Shown: positions 16,254-24,551 of the stretch, piece by piece
Layout: every line of letters starts with the position of its first letter
How positions within the stretch are numbered: position 1 is the first letter of the stretch
Assembly: GCF_016862095.1 (NCBI RefSeq)
Contig: NZ_BOMH01000038.1
Location: 62,001-126,000 of the forward strand
Origin: Actinoplanes cyaneus
Lineage (GTDB): Bacteria; Actinomycetota; Actinomycetes; Mycobacteriales; Micromonosporaceae
Length of the DNA stretch: 64,000 nucleotides
Direction of reading: 5' to 3'
Made by a program: the position numbers and the translations under genes
The notes under the pieces: model-generated
Seen by the model: the letters and a program-made list of their open reading frames with translations, nothing else
Databases searched by the model: none
What the model was told of the DNA's origin: nothing

Positions 16254-16654
16254 AAAGCGACCGGATCGTCTACGGGGTCGTCGCCTTCGTGCTCCTGCTG
16301 CTCGCCGGCGTCGCCCTGTTCTCCTACCACGGCAAGAAGGAGACCGAGCAGGCGAACGTCAAGGCCCAGCAGCTGCAGACCGCGTTGTCGAGCGCCGGCC
16401 TGCGGGTGCCCTACAAGGACTCCATCGTCCGGGTGCTCGGTGACGACGGCGGCGCGATCTGCGCCGACCCGGACGACGCGCTCCGGCGCGGCACGCTCTA
16501 CGGGATGATCACGAACGGCGCGGCCGGCCCCGGACAGCGGCCGGTGCTCGTCGACAACAAGATCCTGCAGGGCCAGCTCATCATCATGAAGGTCTACTGC
16601 CCGCAGTACGCGGACGCCTTCCAGGACCTGATCGACGACCTGAAGGACGCCTGA
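16250..16654 (+). CDS. Small membrane-anchored protein, unknown function
   Basis: A 134-residue protein with one N-terminal TM helix (RIVYGVVAFVLLLLAGVALFSY) followed by an extracytoplasmic domain of about 105 residues. Two cysteines (GAICADPDD and KVYCPQY) could form a disulfide. The fold is unknown to me. The ATG overlaps the permease stop by ATGA and only one base separates it from the M20 gene, so it is a bona fide operon member. A role as an accessory subunit or substrate-binding partner of the permease is possible but is inference. Confidence 0.75.
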   Translation: MKSDRIVYGVVAFVLLLLAGVALFSYHGKKETEQANVKAQQLQTALSSAGLRVPYKDSIVRVLGDDGGAICADPDDALRRGTLYGMITNGAAGPGQRPVLVDNKILQGQLIIMKVYCPQYADAFQDLIDDLKDA

Positions 16655-16655
16655 C

Positions 16656-17993
16656 ATGGACCTGCGTGCCCACATCGACGAGTTGATGCCCCGCGCCCGC
16701 GCCGACCTGGCCGACCTGGTCGCGATCCGCTCGGTCGCCGACCCGCGGCAGTTCCCGCCGGCCGAGTGTGACCGGGCGGCGAACTGGATCGTGGACAACT
16801 TCGCCCAGGCCGGCTTCACCGACCTGGGCCTGCACCCCACGGCCGACGGCAGCAAGGCGGTCTTCGGCGTACGCCGTGGAGCCGACCCGTCCGCACCGAC
16901 GGTGCTCCTCTACGCGCACTACGACGTGCAGCCGCCGCTCGACGAGAAGGCCTGGCGGACGCCGCCGTTCCAGCTCACCCCGGTCGACGGACGCTGGTAC
17001 GGGCGTGGCGCGGCGGACTGCAAAGGCAACATCGTCATGCACCTGACCGCTCTGCGGGCGCTGGGTGACGACGTACCGGTCAATCTGAAGTTGATCGTGG
17101 AGGGTTCCGAGGAGCAGGGCACGGGCGGCCTCGAGGACTTCGTGACCCGCAACCCGGAACTCCTGCGGGCGGACGCGATCCTGGTCTGCGACACCGGGAA
17201 CGCGGCGGTCGGGGCGCCGGCCGCCACGGTGTCGCTGCGCGGCCTGGTCAACGTGGTGGTCGAGGTGTCGGCGCTCGGCGGCGAGTTGCACTCCGGGATG
17301 TTCGGCGGGGCCGCACCGGACGCGCTCGCGGCGCTCATCCAGATGCTGTCGTCGCTGCGGGACCGGGCCGGGAACACCACGATCACCGGGCTGGACAACG
17401 ACCAGACGTGGCTCGGCGAGCCGTATCCGGCGGCGCAGTTCCACTCCGATGCCGGGCTCGTCGGCGGGGCCCGGACGATCGGCGGCGGATCGGTGTCCGA
17501 CATGCTCTGGGCCCGGCCCGCGGTGACCGTCCTCGGCATCGACTGCCCGCCTGTGGTCGGCTCGGCCGCGGCCATCCAGCCGCACGCCCGGGCACGGCTG
17601 AACCTGCGGGTGCCACCCGGAACGGACGCGGTCAAGGCCCAGGACGCGCTGATCGCCCACCTGCACGCGGCCGCGCCGTGGGGAGTCCGGGTCTCGGCGG
17701 TCACGGAAGCGCTCGGGCAGCCGTTCGAGGCGCACACCGGTGGGCCCGCCTACCGGGCGCTCGCCTCCGCGATGCACGAGGCGTACGGCCGGGAGATGAC
17801 GACGCTGGGCCAGGGCGGCTCGATCCCGCTGTGCAACGTGTTCGCGCAGACCTACCCGTCGGCGGAGATCATCCTGATGGGGGTGGAGGAACCGCTCGCC
17901 CTGATCCACGCGCCGAACGAGAGCGTGGACCCGTCCGAGATCGCGAACCTCGCCCACGCCGAGGCCCTGTTCCTCCAGCGCTACCGCGGATAG
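16656..17993 (+). CDS. M20 family metallopeptidase (dipeptidase type)
   Basis: The 445-residue protein has the M20/M25 di-zinc motifs in order: HYDVQPP (His and Asp), GRGAADCKGNIVMHL (bridging Asp), EGSEEQGTGGLEDF (general base and ligand glutamates), CDTGN, and HAPNESVD near the C-terminus (last His ligand). A lid/dimerisation domain occupies about 190-340. It should cleave dipeptides or N-acyl amino acids in the cytoplasm. It is the last gene of the permease operon and is followed 13 bp later by a strong hairpin, which fits co-transcription from DUF2231 to here. Confidence 0.92.
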   Translation: MDLRAHIDELMPRARADLADLVAIRSVADPRQFPPAECDRAANWIVDNFAQAGFTDLGLHPTADGSKAVFGVRRGADPSAPTVLLYAHYDVQPPLDEKAWRTPPFQLTPVDGRWYGRGAADCKGNIVMHLTALRALGDDVPVNLKLIVEGSEEQGTGGLEDFVTRNPELLRADAILVCDTGNAAVGAPAATVSLRGLVNVVVEVSALGGELHSGMFGGAAPDALAALIQMLSSLRDRAGNTTITGLDNDQTWLGEPYPAAQFHSDAGLVGGARTIGGGSVSDMLWARPAVTVLGIDCPPVVGSAAAIQPHARARLNLRVPPGTDAVKAQDALIAHLHAAAPWGVRVSAVTEALGQPFEAHTGGPAYRALASAMHEAYGREMTTLGQGGSIPLCNVFAQTYPSAEIILMGVEEPLALIHAPNESVDPSEIANLAHAEALFLQRYRG

Positions 17994-18006
17994 CGGCCCC
18001 GCGGCA

Positions 18007-18042
18007 ACGGGCCCGGCGCCTCCACCGAGGCGCCGGGCCCGT
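18007..18042 (+). terminator. Strong GC hairpin terminator after M20 gene
   Basis: A perfect 15-bp stem (18008-18022 with 18027-18041) closes a CACC loop. It begins 14 bp after the M20 stop. There is no U-tract, as is usual in high-GC actinobacteria. Confidence 0.85.
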
Positions 18043-18182
18043 CCACGTCCGATCATGTCGCGCCGAGCATTCGGCACCTCGCGGACTTATGCCAACGCGG
18101 CCCCGGCCGGGCGGGGGTGATGCGAGAGCCGCGTACAGCGTTATCGCCCCGCAGCACATCCGTCACGGCGCACAGTGAATCC

Positions 18183-18482
18183 ATGCCCGAAGACTTCCAG
18201 CGCACCAGTGAAATGGCGGCCTCGCTGCAGAGGCTGCGCAAGCTCAGTGACGAACGCCAGGCCGACCTGCGGCAGCAGCAACAGCAGCACACCGACGAGT
18301 CCGACGACGCGCAGCGCCGCGTTGAGGACCTGAACTCGCGTGACGACGCACTGGACCGGCGCGCCGAGACCGCCGACCGCCGTGACGAGGAGCAGGGGAA
18401 GCGGGAGGCGATGCTCGACGACCGGCAGACGGCGCTCGACCAGCGAGAACAGCTCCTCGGCACCACAGAACGCGACCATTGA
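18183..18482 (+). CDS. Small coiled-coil protein
   Basis: This 99-residue, highly charged protein lacks hydrophobic segments. It is dominated by Gln/Arg/Asp/Glu heptads (LRQQQQQHTDESDDAQRR and RRDEEQGKREAMLDDRQTAL), predicting a long coiled coil. I do not recognise a family. The frame shows strong GC3 bias, unlike the serine- and cysteine-rich reading on the opposite strand. It sits between the M20 operon and a convergent SDR gene. Function unknown. Confidence 0.6.
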   Translation: MPEDFQRTSEMAASLQRLRKLSDERQADLRQQQQQHTDESDDAQRRVEDLNSRDDALDRRAETADRRDEEQGKREAMLDDRQTALDQREQLLGTTERDH

Positions 18483-18527
18483 CGTACGCGGCCTGGCTGA
18501 GAACCGCGTCGCGTGACGCCGCGGCGG

Positions 18528-19367
18528 TCAGCCCCCGACCCGGACCTGGAAGCGCCCGGCGGCGATGGAGGCGATGACACCGCCGTCGATGAGCAGGTCG
18601 GAGCCGGTGATGAAGGAGCCGTCGCGGCCCATCAGGAACGCGGCGACGGTCCCGATCTCGTCCGGGGTGCCGACCCGCCCGGACGCCGACGCTTTGATCA
18701 TCTCCTGGTAAAGGGCGCCCGCCGGGGAGTTCAGCTCGTCGAGCGCGAGCGGGGTCATGATGATGCCGGGGCTCAGCGAGTTGACCCGGGCGCCACGATC
18801 GCCCCAGGTCACGGCCGCCGCTTGGGTCCGCAGCGTGTTGGCGCGCTTGGCCACGGCGTACGCGATCCCGGAGTTGACGATGGTGTCCGGCTGCAGGAAC
18901 GGCAGCGCGGCGAGCTCACCGGCAGGCGTACGGGCCAAGGCCTCGTTCTGCTCGTGCGGCAACGGCGGGATCATGTAACCGGCCTGGCTGGAGATGACGA
19001 TGCCGGACCCGCCGGGCGCGATGACCCGGGCGAACTCGTCCAGGACGTGCGCGGTGCCGACCAGGTCGACGGCGATGATCGCTTCCGGGGACGCCTGCCC
19101 CGGGGAGAGCCCGGCGGTGTGCACGACGTGCGTGACGGCGCCGAGCCGGGCGGCGGCGTCGGCCAGCTCGCGGACGGAAACCTGCGAGGAGACGTCGACC
19201 TTGGCGGTGCTGGTCCGGTAGCCGGCGCCGGTCAGGGCGGTGGCGGTGGCCTTGGCGTTGTCCTCGTTGATGTCGGCGAGCAGGATCGTCTGGCCGACGC
19301 CGATGCGGCGGGCGATGGCCTGGCCCATGGAGCCGGCGCCGATGACGACAGTGACTTCGGTGGTCAT
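18528..19367 (-). CDS. SDR family oxidoreductase
   Basis: The 279-residue protein has the glycine-rich motif VVIGAGSMGQAIARRI (an atypical GAGxMG variant of TGxxxGxG), the acidic ADINED at the end of the second strand (favouring NAD), a catalytic serine at VISSQAGYM, and Tyr/Lys in YAVAKRAN. It ends with the usual SDR FITGSDLLIDGG. It is probably an NAD-dependent dehydrogenase on an unknown substrate. It lies 34 bp downstream of an MmyB-type regulator on the same strand, which likely controls it. Confidence 0.9.
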   Translation of the reverse strand: MTTEVTVVIGAGSMGQAIARRIGVGQTILLADINEDNAKATATALTGAGYRTSTAKVDVSSQVSVRELADAAARLGAVTHVVHTAGLSPGQASPEAIIAVDLVGTAHVLDEFARVIAPGGSGIVISSQAGYMIPPLPHEQNEALARTPAGELAALPFLQPDTIVNSGIAYAVAKRANTLRTQAAAVTWGDRGARVNSLSPGIIMTPLALDELNSPAGALYQEMIKASASGRVGTPDEIGTVAAFLMGRDGSFITGSDLLIDGGVIASIAAGRFQVRVGG

Positions 19368-19401
19368 GATGCTTCCTTCTCAGAAGTAGGTGGGTTCGGG
19401 C

Positions 19402-20289
19402 TCACCAACCTGGTTCCGGCTGTTCCGCACGGGGACGGGCGGCCCAGCTGGCCAGGATCTGCAGCGAGGCGTGCGACGGTGAGCCGGGCTCGGCGCTGTA
19501 CACGACCAGGTTCTGACCGGGGTCGGACGGCAGCGGCATCGACTCGAACGGCAGCTCGAGGTCGCCGACCTCCGGGTGATGGATGCGCTTGGCGCCGGTC
19601 AGGTGCGCGCGCACGTCATGCGAGGCCCAGCGGACCCGGAAGTCATCACTGCGCGTCGACAACTGCCCGATCAAATTCGACAGACGCTCGTCGTACGGGT
19701 CCCGGCCCGCCGAACCGCGCAGCAGCGCGACCGCGTCGTCGGCGGCCTGGTTCCAGTCCCGCCAGAAGTCCCCGGCATGACGGTCGAGGAACAGGAACCG
19801 GGCGTGGTTCGACGGCTGCACCGGGTCGGCCAGGATCGGCGCGTACAGGGCCCGCCCGAGCTCGTTGGCGGCCAGGATGTCCAGCCGCGAGTCGACGACG
19901 AACGCCGGGGTCAGCACCAGCGCGTCCATGATCCGCTGCACGGCCGGGCGGACCCGCACCTGCGTCGGCCGGCGCCGGGCCGCGGGCCGGCTGCTGCCGG
20001 CGACCTGCACGAGGTCGTACAGATGGGTCCGCTCGTCCTCGGACAACTGCAACGCCTGGGCAATGCCGTCGAGGACACTCTCGGACGCACCGGCGACGTT
20101 ACCGCGTTCCAGGCGGGTGTAGTACTCGGCGCTGATCCCGGCCAGCGTGGCGACTTCCTCACGGCGCAGACCGGCGACGCGGCGGCTGCCGCCGTACACC
20201 CGCAGCCCGGCCCGCTCAGGCGTGATGCGCGCCCGCCGCGTGGTCAGGAATTCCCGGATATCGGCCCGGATCTGCTGTTTGTCGGCCAT
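19402..20289 (-). CDS. Helix-turn-helix regulator with MmyB-like ligand domain
   Basis: A 295-residue paralogue of the regulator at 5351-6214. The HTH reads GLRREEVATLAGISAEYYTRLERG (two blocks: GLRREEVATLAG and ISAEYYTRLERG). The C-terminal MmyB domain includes LIGQLSTRSDDFRVRWASHDV and LPSDPGQNLVVYSAEPGS. Here the regulated SDR is downstream on the same strand instead of divergent. A short dyad, ACAG-ACC-CTGT at 20324-20334, lies 35 bp upstream and is a possible but weak operator. The truncated IS630 element begins soon after, so the promoter region may have been altered by insertion. Confidence 0.87.
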   Translation of the reverse strand: MADKQQIRADIREFLTTRRARITPERAGLRVYGGSRRVAGLRREEVATLAGISAEYYTRLERGNVAGASESVLDGIAQALQLSEDERTHLYDLVQVAGSSRPAARRRPTQVRVRPAVQRIMDALVLTPAFVVDSRLDILAANELGRALYAPILADPVQPSNHARFLFLDRHAGDFWRDWNQAADDAVALLRGSAGRDPYDERLSNLIGQLSTRSDDFRVRWASHDVRAHLTGAKRIHHPEVGDLELPFESMPLPSDPGQNLVVYSAEPGSPSHASLQILASWAARPRAEQPEPGW

Positions 20290-20350
20290 GCATCCGACCG
20301 TACGCGCCCGTTTTGCCCGTCTAACAGACCCTGTCAGGACCCCCCTCGCA

Positions 20351-21502
20351 GTACCTCTCCGCCAGCAGGGACTCCCTCACGCAAGCGGCGAAGCCGTCAA
20401 CCGTAAAGGGCCGCGCGCGCGTCGTTGCCGCCTTTCCAGCTCCCAACGCAGGTACTTGCCGTAGGGGCGAAGCGGACTGCGAAGAACCCGGTCAAGCTAC
20501 GCCGCTCGATCGTGGTGCTGATGTCCGGCCAGGGCCAGCCGGTGCCCGACATCGCGTACCTGCTCAAGGCCACCGAGGACTACGTGCGTGACGTGATCCA
20601 CGCGTTCAACGAGCGGGGGTTCGACGCGCTGGACCCAAAATGGAGAGAGGGCACACCGAACAAGATCAGTGAGCAGGCCCGCGACTGGATCTGCGTGATC
20701 GCCCGGTGTGACCCCCGATTCCTCGGCCAGCCGTTCTCGGGCTGGTCACTGTCCAAGCTGCGTGACTACCTGATCGCCACCGGCCAGGTCAGCACAATCA
20801 GCATCGAGACTGTCCGGCGGATCCTGCGCGAACGCGGCGTCACCTGGCAGACGTCGAAGACGTGGAAGGCCAGCAACGACCCGGACTTCACCGCCAAGAT
20901 GCGAGCGATCCTCGAGCTCTACGATCGGCCGCCGGCCGGCGGGCGGGTCGTCTGCGTCGACGAGTTCGGGCCGCTGAATCTGCAGCCCCGGCCGGGCAAA
21001 GCGTGGAGACCGCGGGGCAAGCCGGTCCGGCTCCGGGCGACCTACCACCGCGAGCACGGTGTCCGGCACATGATCGCCAGCCTCGACCTGGCCACCGGCA
21101 AGATCCACTACCGGATCCGGGACCGGAAACGCTCCGGCGAGTTCCTCGACTTCCTCAAGAGCCTGCGCCGCCGCTGGCCAGGCCAGAGGCTGCATCTGAT
21201 CCTGGACAACTTCTCCCCGCACAAGCATCCCACCGTCCGGGCCTGGTGCCAGGCCAACCAGGTCGAGCTGGTCTTCCTGCCGACCTACAGTTCCTGGCTG
21301 AACTGGATCGAGGCTGAGTTCGCCGCCCTGCGTTACTTCGCCCTCAACGGCACCGACCACCGCTCACATGCCGAGCAAGACAGCGCGATCGGTGACTACA
21401 TCCGCTGGCACAACCAGCGCGCCCGCCCGAAAACCGGATACGCCACCAAGTCCAAGATCCGCCACCCGGATTACCCCTTCAAGGCCGCATGACGAGGCAC
21501 TA
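20351..21502 (+). mobile_element. IS630-family element, left end degraded
   Basis: The element is defined by its transposase and a right end GACGAGGCAC directly followed by TAG (TA target). The inverted partner GTGCCTCGTC is not found on the left; only a weak resemblance (AGTACCTC near 20351) is present, so the left boundary is approximate. The same right-end sequence recurs at 23188-23200. Confidence 0.6.
20425..21492 (+). CDS. IS630 family transposase, probably N-terminally truncated
   Basis: The 355-residue reading has the IS630 layout: an HTH region (SGQGQPVPDIAYLLKATEDY, about 32-51), linker GFDALDPKW, and DDE catalytic core with VVCVDEFG (first Asp), LHLILDNFSPH (second Asp) and WLNWIEAEF (Glu). 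The only start available is a TTG, and about 30 residues usual at the N-terminus of relatives appear to be missing, in line with the absent left terminal repeat. The element inserted about 60-130 bp upstream of the MmyB-type regulator. Likely inactive for autonomous transposition. Confidence 0.85.
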   Translation: MPPFQLPTQVLAVGAKRTAKNPVKLRRSIVVLMSGQGQPVPDIAYLLKATEDYVRDVIHAFNERGFDALDPKWREGTPNKISEQARDWICVIARCDPRFLGQPFSGWSLSKLRDYLIATGQVSTISIETVRRILRERGVTWQTSKTWKASNDPDFTAKMRAILELYDRPPAGGRVVCVDEFGPLNLQPRPGKAWRPRGKPVRLRATYHREHGVRHMIASLDLATGKIHYRIRDRKRSGEFLDFLKSLRRRWPGQRLHLILDNFSPHKHPTVRAWCQANQVELVFLPTYSSWLNWIEAEFAALRYFALNGTDHRSHAEQDSAIGDYIRWHNQRARPKTGYATKSKIRHPDYPFKAA

Positions 21503-21503
21503 G
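21491..21503 (+). repeat. IS630 right end, copy A
   Basis: GACGAGGCACTAG marks the right boundary of the element at 20351-21502. It is in direct orientation with an identical 13-mer at 23188. Confidence 0.7.
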
Positions 21504-21868
21504 CCCCATTTATCCTCGCTTTCGCATCTCGGTTTATCGTATACCGCCGTGTACTCGGGCGCAGTCTCAGGAACGTCTGGGTATCGAATACTACCGGTAG
21601 TTTCCCACCAGCGATGCGTGAATTCGCTCGGATTTTTATATTCAAATATTGCCACGAGACCGAGAAGGGAAATTGGATTATCTGCCCAAAAATCCCAGCC
21701 ATCCCGCTGAGCACAGAAGCTATCTTGCTTCCTGTTGTACCAGATGTAGAATCCTTTAGCCTCCAGGACTGCTATTGCCGTGGTGTAGACATTCATGTGT
21801 TCACTTAGCGCCGGCATCTCAACTCCCGCCTGCCTCGAACGGAGACTCGTCTCCTCAAAGTAATTCAC
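21500..21868 (-). CDS. Hypothetical protein whose stop lies in the IS boundary
   Basis: This 122-residue protein is rich in aromatic residues: an N-terminal helical part (ALSEHMNVYTTAIAVLEAKG) then FYIWYNRKQDSFCAQRDGWD and LLGLVAIFEYKNPSE. No known domain is recognised; the size and style resemble small immunity or cargo proteins of accessory regions. Base composition is clearly lower in GC than the flanks. The TAG stop is formed by the CTAG at the right end of the IS630 element, so the native C-terminus may have been replaced by insertion. Confidence 0.55.
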   Translation of the reverse strand: MNYFEETSLRSRQAGVEMPALSEHMNVYTTAIAVLEAKGFYIWYNRKQDSFCAQRDGWDFWADNPISLLGLVAIFEYKNPSEFTHRWWETTGSIRYPDVPETAPEYTAVYDKPRCESEDKWG

Positions 21869-22166
21869 TTCCTACGTCGCACGGGCCTCATCGCCTCAAA
21901 TGGGATCGACCCTATGAAGAGAACCTCTTCAGCTCGCCTCGCATCGCGAACTGCAGTCGAGTTGCCACTTCTTTCGCAAAGCCTGATTCTCGTACGAGGT
22001 GATAGCCCGCTTCCGGTTCCGGCCGGGAGCGGGTTTCACGCCAGCACCTCACAACTGACCCTGTGCCAGCCACGGTGCCGATCCCGCAGCATCACATGAA
22101 TTAATCTTAGGCTCAATAGCACCGACGTGATCGATATTAGCGGCGATCAGTCAGCCGACCATTACA
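21869..22166. other. Non-coding stretch in the accessory island
   Basis: About 300 bp of lower-GC sequence. No reading frame has convincing composition on either strand and no RNA gene or hairpin was recognised. It may hold the promoter of the hypothetical gene ending at 21500. Confidence 0.5.
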
Positions 22167-23051
22167 CTACGATCCGAGATCGTCACCACGAGACCCATTC
22201 GAAGATTGGTGCTGAATCAACAGCTCAGCATCCGATTCATGACCCGATAGTCGGCCTGCTTCCCGCAACTGCTGCGCAGTCATGGAAGAAGCGAGAGCCA
22301 GCGCTTCATGCACACCATCTCCTCGGCCATGATCAAGCATGCACAAATACCATCGAACTGCTTGTATCAAATCTACCGAGACACCTAGTCCGTCACGATA
22401 TCTATCCGCCAGCACAGACATCGCCTGCACCTGCCCGCGCCTGGCGGCAAGTTCAAGCCAAACCACGGCCTTATCGTAGTGCCTCTGTGCGGTGAGCGCA
22501 TCCCCGAGACGGGCGCACGCTTCTGGTACTCCACGCTCGGCCGCGACCGTCAGCCAATGCATGTACTGTTTCGCATTCCTGATGACACCAGCTCCATTGA
22601 AGAAATTCAGAGCCAGGTTGTAGGCAGCGTAACCATCCCCAGAATTCGCAGCAGACAGGTACCACTTATTCGCTTGCGCTATATCCTTCTCAACGCCCAA
22701 ACCCGTCGCCAGCACATAGCCGAGCCCTCGCCGCCCTTCCGGCACTCCAGCAAGATCCGCCTGGCGGAACAAGTCAGCGATACGCCGATCACACTCATTC
22801 AGATTCAACAGCACGCCCGCAAGCGCAGCAGCAGCAGCCGCATCGCCGCCACTTACCGCGTCTTCAAGAAGTGGAATGGTCGCGCGAAGGGCGCTGCCGG
22901 CCTCAGCGGCACCCAGCCGCTCCGCATAGATGAACCAGTTCGCAGCCGCCACGACGTCTCCACCATCAAGCGCAGACCTCCCACGCATCAGAATATCTAC
23001 AGCCGTGACATCGAGCGGGAAGGTGTTCCATTCAGCCGACGCATCGTTCAC
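22167..23051 (-). CDS. Sel1-repeat (SLR) protein
   Basis: A 294-residue all-helical protein with Sel1-like repeats, for example GRRGLGYVLATGLGVEKD, YAAYNLALNFFNGAGVIRN and VQAMSVLADRYRDGLGVSVD, each followed by A-x-WY-type helices (QANKWYLSAANSG, QAVRWYLCMLDHG). Such solenoids are protein-protein adaptors. The GTG at 23051 has a GAGGAGG site at proper distance; the upstream GTG at 23057 is too near to it. The gene has reduced GC and lies between two copies of an IS630 end, which supports acquisition by transfer. No partner gene is adjacent. Function unknown. Confidence 0.8.
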   Translation of the reverse strand: MNDASAEWNTFPLDVTAVDILMRGRSALDGGDVVAAANWFIYAERLGAAEAGSALRATIPLLEDAVSGGDAAAAAALAGVLLNLNECDRRIADLFRQADLAGVPEGRRGLGYVLATGLGVEKDIAQANKWYLSAANSGDGYAAYNLALNFFNGAGVIRNAKQYMHWLTVAAERGVPEACARLGDALTAQRHYDKAVVWLELAARRGQVQAMSVLADRYRDGLGVSVDLIQAVRWYLCMLDHGRGDGVHEALALASSMTAQQLREAGRLSGHESDAELLIQHQSSNGSRGDDLGS

Positions 23052-23187
23052 TAGCACTCCTCCTCACAGAACGGATCTGCGTCACACAACCGTCGGCCCA
23101 CCCGGCACCACCTCCCACACAACAGCGAGAGGAACAGCCTGCCCGAAACAGCCTCAGAACCGCCGGATTACACGGCCAACGTTCAAA

Positions 23188-23200
23188 GACGAGGCACTAG
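23188..23200 (+). repeat. IS630 right end, orphan copy B
   Basis: GACGAGGCACTAG identical to 21491-21503 and also preceded by a TTCAA sequence, but with no transposase beside it. It is a solo end or excision scar, and it brackets the lower-GC Sel1 segment together with copy A. Confidence 0.65.
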
Positions 23201-23390
23201 CAACTTGTGCACTTCCGATGCCATCCGCGCACCTTACGGCATGAGGGAGCGCATCCCGTTCGAACGCCCTGTTCTGCCGCATTCCGAGCGCGGCCGTGCA
23301 CTCCGGCCGAGCGCGTAGGTGGGCGCTCCCAACACGCCGAGACCGCGCGCTGCTCCGGTGCGTACCTGCGGCGCGGTGTCGGCAAGCAAA

Positions 23391-23498
23391 CGACAGCAGG
23401 GCATCGGTTGCCATCGCCGAGCGATCGGTGCCGACAGCCAAGTTACCGATCGTCTCGCCCAGCGCTGACCGGATGCTCACGTCAGGATCCTGGATCAG
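23391..23498 (-). pseudogene. Frameshifted continuation of the HEAT-repeat protein
   Basis: In the -1 frame relative to the upstream gene, translation continues as LIQDPDVSIRSALGETIGNL and then AVGTDRSAMATDALLSFA, a typical HEAT helix pair that begins exactly at the stop of the in-frame gene. Coding character is lost past about 23391. A single missing base near 23498 would restore one longer protein. Confidence 0.6.
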
Positions 23499-24103
23499 CC
23501 GTGCCAGTGCTCGATGGCGGCCGCAGCAGCGAACCAGCGCAGATGCAGTACCGCAGATCGCCGGGTCGAAGCGTCCGGGTCGTGCAGGATGGACAGCACC
23601 AACTCGTAGGCGCGTCGGTCACTCTTGAGGCTCGACAGCGCGCCAAGCGCATCTTGACGGATCTTTGGGTCGGGGTCGGCCAGCGCCTGCTGCAGCAGTT
23701 CCACGTCGCCGGACTGGATGATATGGCCGAGGGCCCACAGCCCGGCACTGCGCAGGTCACGATGGCCGGTGGCAATGAACGATAGAATGGTGGGACGGCA
23801 CGCCGCCGGGTCCGTCTCCATGATTGCGGCCAGCCATGCGCAGATATTGTCGAGGTCGTTACCCCGCATGGGACGGGCGAAGGCGCGCAGCAGCAGCGGG
23901 AACGCAGCAACCCCGCGAAGGCCGGCCAGGATGTAGACCATGAAATCCCGGCCGTACCAGTCCTCCTCATCGAGATACCGTTCCAGTGCGGCCTGGACGG
24001 GCGGGATCAGCGAGCGGTCTCCGCTCATGGCCAGCTGACGCACGGACGGCCACGCGTCACCGTCTAGGGTCTTGACTTGACGAAATACCTCGTCAAGCGT
24101 CAT
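23495..24103 (-). CDS. HEAT-repeat protein, probably truncated by frameshift
   Basis: The 202-residue protein is built of HEAT-like helical pairs: PSVRQLAMSGDRSLIPPVQAA, GHRDLRSAGLWALGHIIQSG, ADPDPKIRQDALGALSSLKS and HDPDASTRRSAVLHLRWFA. The recurring D-P-D-x-x-x-R-x-x-A pattern is characteristic. Such proteins act as scaffolds, sometimes binding nucleic acids or modified proteins. The in-frame stop after IEHWHG is followed in the -1 frame by another clear repeat, so the present protein has probably lost its C-terminal part. It stands alone in the island. Confidence 0.7.
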   Translation of the reverse strand: MTLDEVFRQVKTLDGDAWPSVRQLAMSGDRSLIPPVQAALERYLDEEDWYGRDFMVYILAGLRGVAAFPLLLRAFARPMRGNDLDNICAWLAAIMETDPAACRPTILSFIATGHRDLRSAGLWALGHIIQSGDVELLQQALADPDPKIRQDALGALSSLKSDRRAYELVLSILHDPDASTRRSAVLHLRWFAAAAAIEHWHG

Positions 24104-24416
24104 TTGGACCCCCCTCCCGAATGCTCTGACAAGGGATCGTCGCTACAGGTGAGCGTTCACGGCGATCATGCCATCCGCGCGATCGCACGCCGACCCGACG
24201 GCAGCGTTCGGAGTTACCAGCAAGACCCGTGCGCGCACATCGGCAGATTCGGATTCTGGCGGGATGCTGTTGCCGCGGACCGTTCGGTCGACGTGCTCAC
24301 TGGCGGTAGGGCCTAAAAATCCACGCATTGCGCGACTCGCACCATAGGGCCTAACGGCGTTATCGGTAAAGCCATTGGTCCGGGCTTCCGGCACCCTAGA
24401 GGGAGGCGAGCTATGC
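24104..24416. other. Non-coding stretch between HEAT gene and small reading frame
   Basis: About 310 bp with no convincing gene on either strand. The available frames are short and have atypical codon usage. No RNA gene is recognised. Confidence 0.5.
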
Positions 24417-24551
24417 GTGGGTGACGAAGTGCCTCTCGCCGTAGACGGGGTAGACATCACGACTGCAGTAGTTCGCCGCGTCGAGACCTACAGTCCGCCG
24501 CCCATTACCACGATTGCGGTTGACGCGGCCGCTGCCGAACGCCTGCGTTAG
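24417..24551 (+). CDS. Very short possible gene or gene remnant
   Basis: A GTG start with a GGGAGG site 10 bases upstream opens a 44-codon frame, MGDEVPLAVDGVD then ITTAVVRRVE and PPPITTIAVDAAAAERLR. The amino acid make-up is protein-like, with a regular strand pattern, but no family is recognised. It may be the tail of a decayed gene. Confidence 0.3.
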   Translation: MGDEVPLAVDGVDITTAVVRRVETYSPPPITTIAVDAAAAERLR

